This document shows, in pieces, positions 4,996-8,845 of a DNA stretch of 8,845 nucleotides. The notes beneath the pieces were generated by a model. It was given only the letters and a program-made list of their open reading frames with translations, was not told the origin of the DNA and ran no database searches. The stretch lies in NCBI GenBank assembly GCA_025963815.1, contig JAOQAA010000387.1, positions 1 to 8,845 on the forward strand, written 5' to 3'. The position numbers and the translations under genes were made by a program. Position 1 is the first letter of the stretch; the number at the start of each line of letters is the position of its first letter. This stretch comes from Capsulimonas sp. (GTDB taxonomy: Bacteria > Armatimonadota > Armatimonadia > Armatimonadales > Capsulimonadaceae).

Positions 4996-7191
4996 ATGTC
5001 TCTCGGAATGCTTGGAAAATATGAACGCCTGGATGTGCTGGGGCACGGGGCGTCGGGGATCGTCTACCTCGCCAAGGATACACTCCTGGGCAAGCTGGTG
5101 GCGATCAAACATATCGCCGCGCAGGGGGAAGACCGGGATCGGTTTCTCGAAGAAGCGCGCGTATTGGATCGCCTGCGCCACCCCAATATCGTCCAGGTGA
5201 ACAGCGTCGACATGATCGACGGCAAAGTCGTGCTGGACATGGAGTATGTGGCCGGCAGCAATCTTCAGGATGTGCTGCGCCGCACGCCGCAATTGCCGGT
5301 CGCCGACGCCGTCGGCATCGCCGCGCAGATCTGCGATGGTCTTGCCTTCGCCCACACAAACCGCACCGTTCACCGCGACGTCAAACCCGCCAATATCATC
5401 ATCTCCCACGAAGGCGACGTCAAGCTCGTCGACTTCGGTCTCGCCGAAGTGCTCGGCACCAACTCCTTTGCCGGCGGCGCCGGCACCTTCGCTTACATGG
5501 CGCCCGAGGATTTCAACGCCCAGGAACTTTCGGACCGCCAATCGGATATCTGGGCGGCGGGCGTCATCCTCTACGAGATGCTTTCCGGTCGCCGGCCGTT
5601 CCGTGTCGCCCATCCGAAAGACCCCTTCGCCTGGAAGCGCGCGGTGGATGAGGATCCGTATACGCCCATCACCCAGGAACGTCCTGAAGTCCCTGCGGCG
5701 CTGGACCGAATCGCCGCCAAAGCCCTTGCCCGCGAGAAGCGCGAGCGCTACGCCGACGCCGCCGAGATGGCCCGCGACCTGCGCGCGCTGGGCCTCGCCG
5801 CGACGCGCTCGGCGCTGGCGGAAGATCTGTCCGCGTCCAGCATCGCCGGAACATCACGCGATTTGGAAGAGCCGACTATCGCCGGGATCGACTTCCGCGC
5901 GGGCCGCGCCGCGCAGGCTGCGGACGAAGACGGCGAAATGGCGACCGTGGCGGCCGGCGCGCTTCCCGGGTTTGCGTTTCTCCCGGACATCGACGCCTTT
6001 TTAGCACTGGCGCCCGAGCAGTGGGACGCCGCGCGCGCGGCCCTGCGAAACGGTTCGCTCGCTCAATGGCTGCGCGCGATCGGCGAAATTCCGCTGGCCG
6101 CGACCGCCGAGGAGATCGCCCGTGACCTCGCCCGCGATCCCGATGACGCCCTGCGTGACTTTCTCTACCGGGCCGGCCTCGATACCTCCACGGAAGCCCG
6201 AAACGGGTTCGAGGAGGGCAGCCGCCGCATCAAGGAAGGCCAGTTCGCCGAAGCCGCCGGTCTGCTGCGTCGCTCCACGCGTCTGGACCCGAGTCGCCCC
6301 GCCGCCTACGAACGGCTCGCGCACGCCCTGCGCACGCAGGGCGACGCGTCCGGAGCGCTGCAAGTGCTGGAAGAGGCCGTCACCCGCCATCCCGGCGACC
6401 GCGTGCTGAGCCGTGAGCTGACAAGCCAGGCCGGCGCACGGCTGACCTTGAGCGCGCAGACGGTCAGCTTCGGCGTGATGCGCCAGGGTGAGAAGCGCAC
6501 GCAGCGCGTCCTATTACGCAACGCCGGCACGGGCGTGATCCAGGGCCGCGTCGGCGCCGCGCCGGGCTGGGTGGAGGTGGAGCCTCGGACCTTCACCACG
6601 CGCCAGCGCCAGCAGCTGGTATTCACCGCGCACACGGAAAATGTCTGGCAGACGCCCGCCGAGTACCATGAGACGGTCGTGCTGGAGACCAGCGCCGGCC
6701 GGCACGAGGTCACCGTACAGGCGACGGTGCTGCCCGCCCGCCTCGGCTTCGCCAAGATCTTCTACTGGTACATTCCCGTTTTGATCTGCGCCCTGCTGCC
6801 GCTGCTCGCGGGTCTCGCCGCGCCGCACACCTTCGCCCCCGGCGTCCGCCATCTGTGGGAGCCGGGCGCGGTGGCGAGCGGTCTGCTCTGCGGCTCGCTC
6901 TTCGTGCTCGCGACCGCCGCCGACACCGTCGGCAAGTATCGCCTGATCCCATTGCTGCTGCTGTCGCTGAGCATCCTCGGCGCGACCGCTATCGGCCGCG
7001 GTCTTGGGACTTATGAGGACCACGCGGCGCGGGAAATGCTTGTTCGCGCCACGCCGCCGATCTTCATCGTGCTTGTGATGCAGGTCGTCGCCCAGGCGCG
7101 CGACCCGCGAGGCTGGGGACGCTGGCCGATCTGGGCGCTGGTGACCTGCGTGGTCGGCGCGGCGGTCGCCTCTGTGATCGCGCATGGGTGA
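4996..7191 (+). CDS. Eukaryotic-like Ser/Thr protein kinase with TPR, Ig-like and five-helix membrane region
   Basis: The 731-aa product phosphorylates Ser/Thr in proteins. Residues 9-267 are a complete Hanks-type kinase: Gly loop GHGASGIV (16-23), VAIK with K38, helix-C E53, HRDVKPAN (126-133) with catalytic D128, DFG (146-148), APE (169-171) and SDIWAAGVILYEM. It is an RD kinase, so activation-loop phosphorylation is likely; T155, S157 and T164 lie in the loop. A charged region (268-330) and a helical segment with NGSLAQWLR (about 335-395) follow. Next are two TPR units (about 404-470), then an all-beta Ig-like domain (about 480-583) ending in an ETSAGRHEVTVQATV stretch. Five hydrophobic helices (about 589-610, 625-642, 650-669, 688-702, 710-730) end the protein. 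With no earlier helix, the kinase, TPR and Ig-like parts are all cytosolic. No Shine-Dalgarno site is clear; translation probably follows on from the phosphatase gene 21 nt upstream. Confidence 0.94.
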   Translation: MSLGMLGKYERLDVLGHGASGIVYLAKDTLLGKLVAIKHIAAQGEDRDRFLEEARVLDRLRHPNIVQVNSVDMIDGKVVLDMEYVAGSNLQDVLRRTPQLPVADAVGIAAQICDGLAFAHTNRTVHRDVKPANIIISHEGDVKLVDFGLAEVLGTNSFAGGAGTFAYMAPEDFNAQELSDRQSDIWAAGVILYEMLSGRRPFRVAHPKDPFAWKRAVDEDPYTPITQERPEVPAALDRIAAKALAREKRERYADAAEMARDLRALGLAATRSALAEDLSASSIAGTSRDLEEPTIAGIDFRAGRAAQAADEDGEMATVAAGALPGFAFLPDIDAFLALAPEQWDAARAALRNGSLAQWLRAIGEIPLAATAEEIARDLARDPDDALRDFLYRAGLDTSTEARNGFEEGSRRIKEGQFAEAAGLLRRSTRLDPSRPAAYERLAHALRTQGDASGALQVLEEAVTRHPGDRVLSRELTSQAGARLTLSAQTVSFGVMRQGEKRTQRVLLRNAGTGVIQGRVGAAPGWVEVEPRTFTTRQRQQLVFTAHTENVWQTPAEYHETVVLETSAGRHEVTVQATVLPARLGFAKIFYWYIPVLICALLPLLAGLAAPHTFAPGVRHLWEPGAVASGLLCGSLFVLATAADTVGKYRLIPLLLLSLSILGATAIGRGLGTYEDHAAREMLVRATPPIFIVLVMQVVAQARDPRGWGRWPIWALVTCVVGAAVASVIAHG

Positions 7192-7223
7192 GTCCCTATT
7201 CCCCCGGCGCTTTAGCGCGCTTT

Positions 7224-7263
7224 CCCCTTTTTCCCAACAAGCTGCTGCGCAGGGGAAAAGGGG
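7224..7263. repeat. Left-arm hairpin of the inverted-repeat element
   Basis: CCCCTTTTTCCC (7224-7235) pairs with GGGGAAAAGGGG (7252-7263) over 12 bp with one G-U pair, around a 16-nt loop. It is not followed by a U-tract on either strand, so it is not a standard intrinsic terminator, although it could stabilise the 3' end of the kinase mRNA. Confidence 0.75.
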
Positions 7264-7266
7264 AGC

Positions 7267-7278
7267 CAATAATTATTG
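7267..7278. repeat. AT-rich 12-bp palindrome, left copy
   Basis: CAATAATTATTG is a perfect palindrome with core ATAATTAT. It is the left-arm counterpart of the palindrome at 7362-7373. It could be a protein-binding site, or just a conserved part of the repeat element. Confidence 0.5.
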
Positions 7279-7361
7279 TCCATTCACTCGTCACAGAGCC
7301 GTGAGGATGTGATTTGTGAACGCGAATTATTCTTAAAAGCTACTTGTCGAGCGAGCAAGGA

Positions 7362-7373
7362 TCATAATTATGA
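7362..7373. repeat. AT-rich 12-bp palindrome, right copy
   Basis: TCATAATTATGA is a perfect palindrome sharing the ATAATTAT core with 7267-7278, 95 bp away start to start. It contains CATAAT (7363-7368), a possible -10 box for the sugar kinase gene, but no convincing -35 box lies 16-18 bp upstream. Confidence 0.5.
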
Positions 7374-7376
7374 GCG

Positions 7377-7402
7377 CCCCTTTTACCTCTGGGCAAAAGG
7401 GG
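7377..7402. repeat. Right-arm hairpin of the inverted-repeat element
   Basis: CCCCTTTT (7377-7384) pairs perfectly with AAAAGGGG (7395-7402), and CC/GG pairs inside the loop may extend it. It corresponds to the left-arm hairpin but has a shorter loop, so the two arms have diverged while the stem is kept. Confidence 0.7.
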
Positions 7403-7424
7403 GAGACGAGCCTCAGCGAGTGGG

Positions 7425-7450
7425 GGAATAGGGACGGAGCGGAATAGGGA
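7425..7450 (+). repeat. Direct repeat GGAATAGGGA at the right end of the element
   Basis: GGAATAGGGA occurs at 7425-7434 and again at 7441-7450, a 16-bp period. The second copy lies just outside the 14-bp terminal repeat, so the element boundary may have been partly duplicated or may extend to about 7450. Confidence 0.6.
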
Positions 7451-7467
7451 AGTCGCAGCAGAAAGTT

Positions 7468-8845
7468 ATGCCAAAACAGTCCATCGTCCTCGCGCTCGAT
7501 ATGGGGACCTCTTCCGTGCGCGCCATGCTGTTCGATGTGCGGGGCCGCGCGCTGTCCGGCCACGAGCAGCAGATGCCGTATGTGCAGCAGACGACTTCCG
7601 ACGGTGGAGTGGAGACGGACGCCGAGTCGCTGCTGATGCGGACGGTGGAGTGTATTCGCCGGCTTTTGCGCGCGGCGGACAAAGAGACGAAGGCGAATAT
7701 CGCGGGCGTGGGCATTTCGTGCTTCTGGCATAGTCTGGTCGGCGTCGATAGCGATGGCCGGGCGGTGACGCCTGTTTACTCATGGGCGGATATGCGCTCC
7801 GCGCCGTATGTCGGGGAGCTTCGGGAGGCGCTCGACCCGGAGGAGTACCATGGCCGAACGGGATGCGTGCTGCACCCGTCGTTCTGGCCCGCCAAACTGC
7901 TTTGGCATGCCTCGGCGCACCCTGAGCGCGTGGACCAAGTCGCACGCTGGATGTCCTTCGGCGAGTATCTGGCGCTGCGCCTGTTCGGTTCGGCGACTTG
8001 CTCCATCTCCATGGCCTCCGCCACTGGGCTTTTCAACCAGCATACGGGAGATTGGGACGAAGCGACGCTCGGCGCACTGCCGATCCGTCATGATCAGCTC
8101 AACTCGCTCAGCGATCTGGCCTCGACGCAGGCGGGGATCGTCCCCGAGTTTCGCCGAGGACTGAGCGCGGTCGCGGAGATTCCATGGCTCCCGGCGGTGG
8201 GCGACGGCGCGTGCTCTAACATCGGCGGGGGGGGGACCAGCGATCAAAGAATTGCGCTAAACATCGGAACGTCGGCGGCAATGCGTATTGTTGTGAATGC
8301 TGAGGATTTGACCATTCCCAAGGCGCTCTTTTGCTACCGTGTGGATCGCAAGCGCGCCCTTCTGGGCGGCGCCTTCACCGGCGGGGGGAATATCTACGCT
8401 TGGCTGGAGAAGACAGTACAGCTTGGCGACAACACCCGGGCCGGCGCCAAGATCCTGGCGGCGATGGCCCCGGACATACACGGCCTGACCGTGCTTCCGT
8501 TCTGGGCCGGTGAGCGCTCGCCCGGCTGGCATTCGTCCGCACACGCCGCGATCGAGGGTATGAACCTGCATACGACGCCGCTCGATATCCTGCGCGCAAG
8601 CTTAGAATCGGCGTCGTATTGCTACGACACGGTCCGCGCCGAGATCCAGCGCTCGTTTCCACAGGCCAAAGAGATCGTCGCCTCCGGCGGCGCCTTGCAG
8701 CATGATCCGATCTGGACCCAAATTTTAGCCGACGTCTTCGGCGTCTCGATCAACGTGAGCAAGGCCTTCGAAGCGTCCAGTCGTGGCGCGGCGCTGCTGG
8801 CGCTGGAGACACTGGGATTGATTCCGGATGTTGCGGCCGTATCGC
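7468..8845 (+). CDS. FGGY-family carbohydrate kinase, gluconokinase-like (3' partial)
   Basis: The frame stays open from ATG 7468 to the window end, 459 codons and one base, most of a typical 490-510 aa protein. It should transfer phosphate from ATP to a sugar or sugar acid in the cytosol. The N-terminal half has the phosphate loop ALDMGTSSVRA (8-18), GVGISCFWHSLVGVD and SWADMRS. The C-terminal half has VGDGACSN with the likely catalytic D246, LNIGTSAAMR, LGGAFTGGGN, the FWAGERSPGW motif, and the signature-like ASGGALQHDPIWTQILADVFG followed by EASSRGAALLAL, all in family order. The pattern is nearest to gluconokinases within FGGY; xylulokinase is the main alternative. An in-frame TAG at 7429, within the repeat element, and no other start codon before 7468 fix the start. 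There is no clear Shine-Dalgarno site. It is separated from the signalling pair by the repeat element, so it is probably its own unit. Confidence 0.92.
   Translation, partial: MPKQSIVLALDMGTSSVRAMLFDVRGRALSGHEQQMPYVQQTTSDGGVETDAESLLMRTVECIRRLLRAADKETKANIAGVGISCFWHSLVGVDSDGRAVTPVYSWADMRSAPYVGELREALDPEEYHGRTGCVLHPSFWPAKLLWHASAHPERVDQVARWMSFGEYLALRLFGSATCSISMASATGLFNQHTGDWDEATLGALPIRHDQLNSLSDLASTQAGIVPEFRRGLSAVAEIPWLPAVGDGACSNIGGGGTSDQRIALNIGTSAAMRIVVNAEDLTIPKALFCYRVDRKRALLGGAFTGGGNIYAWLEKTVQLGDNTRAGAKILAAMAPDIHGLTVLPFWAGERSPGWHSSAHAAIEGMNLHTTPLDILRASLESASYCYDTVRAEIQRSFPQAKEIVASGGALQHDPIWTQILADVFGVSINVSKAFEASSRGAALLALETLGLIPDVAAVS
8227..8235 (+). repeat. Run of nine G inside the sugar kinase gene
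   Basis: Nine consecutive G encode three Gly after NIG (reading NIGGGGTS) just upstream of the LNIGTSAAMR motif. The frame is correct on both sides with nine. A change of one base would truncate the protein after the catalytic Asp region. Confidence 0.85.

Larger units (their letters stand above)
7192..7435. mobile_element. REPIN/MITE-like imperfect inverted-repeat element
   Basis: This 244-bp stretch fills most of the 276-nt gap before the sugar kinase gene. Its ends are a perfect 14-bp inverted repeat, GTCCCTATTCCCCC (7192-7205) and GGGGGAATAGGGAC (7422-7435). When the right half is read on the opposite strand the two arms run in the same order: 14-bp end, small hairpin, C4T4...A4G4 hairpin, then an ATAATTAT palindrome followed a few bases later by TCC. 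Similarity fades towards the centre (about 7300-7330). The arms are homologous copies placed head to head, as in REP doublets (REPINs) or MITEs. There is no coding frame and no clear target duplication. The left end abuts the kinase stop codon. It may also work as a barrier between transcription units. Confidence 0.65.

Noticed and set aside
4786..5613. 275-codon open frame on the - strand across the end of the phosphatase and start of the kinase
   Set aside because: It spans two genes with clear catalytic motifs on the + strand and shows only mirrored composition.
7224..7263. Standard rho-independent terminator after the kinase gene
   Set aside because: The stem is strong but lacks a following U-tract on either strand, and it has a matching inverted copy at 7377-7402, which fits a repeat element better.
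6514..7269. 251-codon open frame on the - strand opposite the kinase C-terminus
   Set aside because: The + strand encodes an Ig-like domain and five membrane helices in the correct frame; the antisense product is basic low-complexity sequence.
7333..7731. - strand open frames starting in the sugar kinase gene and running into the repeat element
   Set aside because: They are opposite conserved FGGY N-terminal motifs and end in non-coding repeat DNA; no recognisable protein features.
8227..8235. Frameshift or pseudogene at the nine-G run
   Set aside because: Family motifs continue in the same frame on both sides, so the gene is intact as given.

Overview
The window is an 8.8-kb stretch of GC-rich bacterial chromosome. 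Every gene lies on the + strand and coding density is high. The mix of a eukaryotic-like Ser/Thr kinase, a PP2C phosphatase and expanded paralogous membrane proteins suits large-genome environmental phyla such as Armatimonadota (Capsulimonas-like), Planctomycetota or Chloroflexota. Armatimonadota is my preferred guess, from overall style only, with low confidence. No rRNA, tRNA, transposase or CRISPR array is visible.

Region 1 (2-3418) is a membrane-protein cluster. Three tandem paralogues of a roughly six-helix integral membrane protein (2-976, cut off at its 5' end by the window; 1008-2063; 2211-3074) are followed by a small four-helix protein whose ATG overlaps the preceding stop (ATGA, 3071-3418). 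The first two paralogues carry long Pro/Gln/Gly tails; in the first this is a 7-copy G-[AV]-W-P-P-P array. A strong GC-rich hairpin (2082-2118) separates the second and third paralogues.

Region 2 (3470-7191) is a signalling pair. A good sigma-70-type promoter (TTGCCT-N17-TATACT) ends about 12 bp before the ATG of a PP2C phosphatase, so the transcript is probably leaderless. The phosphatase is fused through one membrane helix to an outside domain with NHL-like repeats. It is followed after 21 nt by a 731-aa Ser/Thr kinase with central TPR and Ig-like domains and five C-terminal membrane helices. Phosphatase and kinase probably form a bicistron of opposed, membrane-anchored activities.

Region 3 (7192-7467) has no gene. 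It is almost filled by a 244-bp imperfect inverted repeat ending in a perfect 14-bp terminal repeat. Each arm has its own C4T4/A4G4 hairpin and an ATAATTAT palindrome, so it looks like a REPIN- or MITE-type non-autonomous element.

Region 4 (7468-8845) is the start of an FGGY-family sugar kinase, most like gluconokinases, which runs off the window. It has an in-frame tract of nine G.

A plausible but unproven link is that the kinase/phosphatase pair acts on the cytosolic, Thr-containing tails of the neighbouring membrane proteins. The sugar kinase looks unrelated in function.
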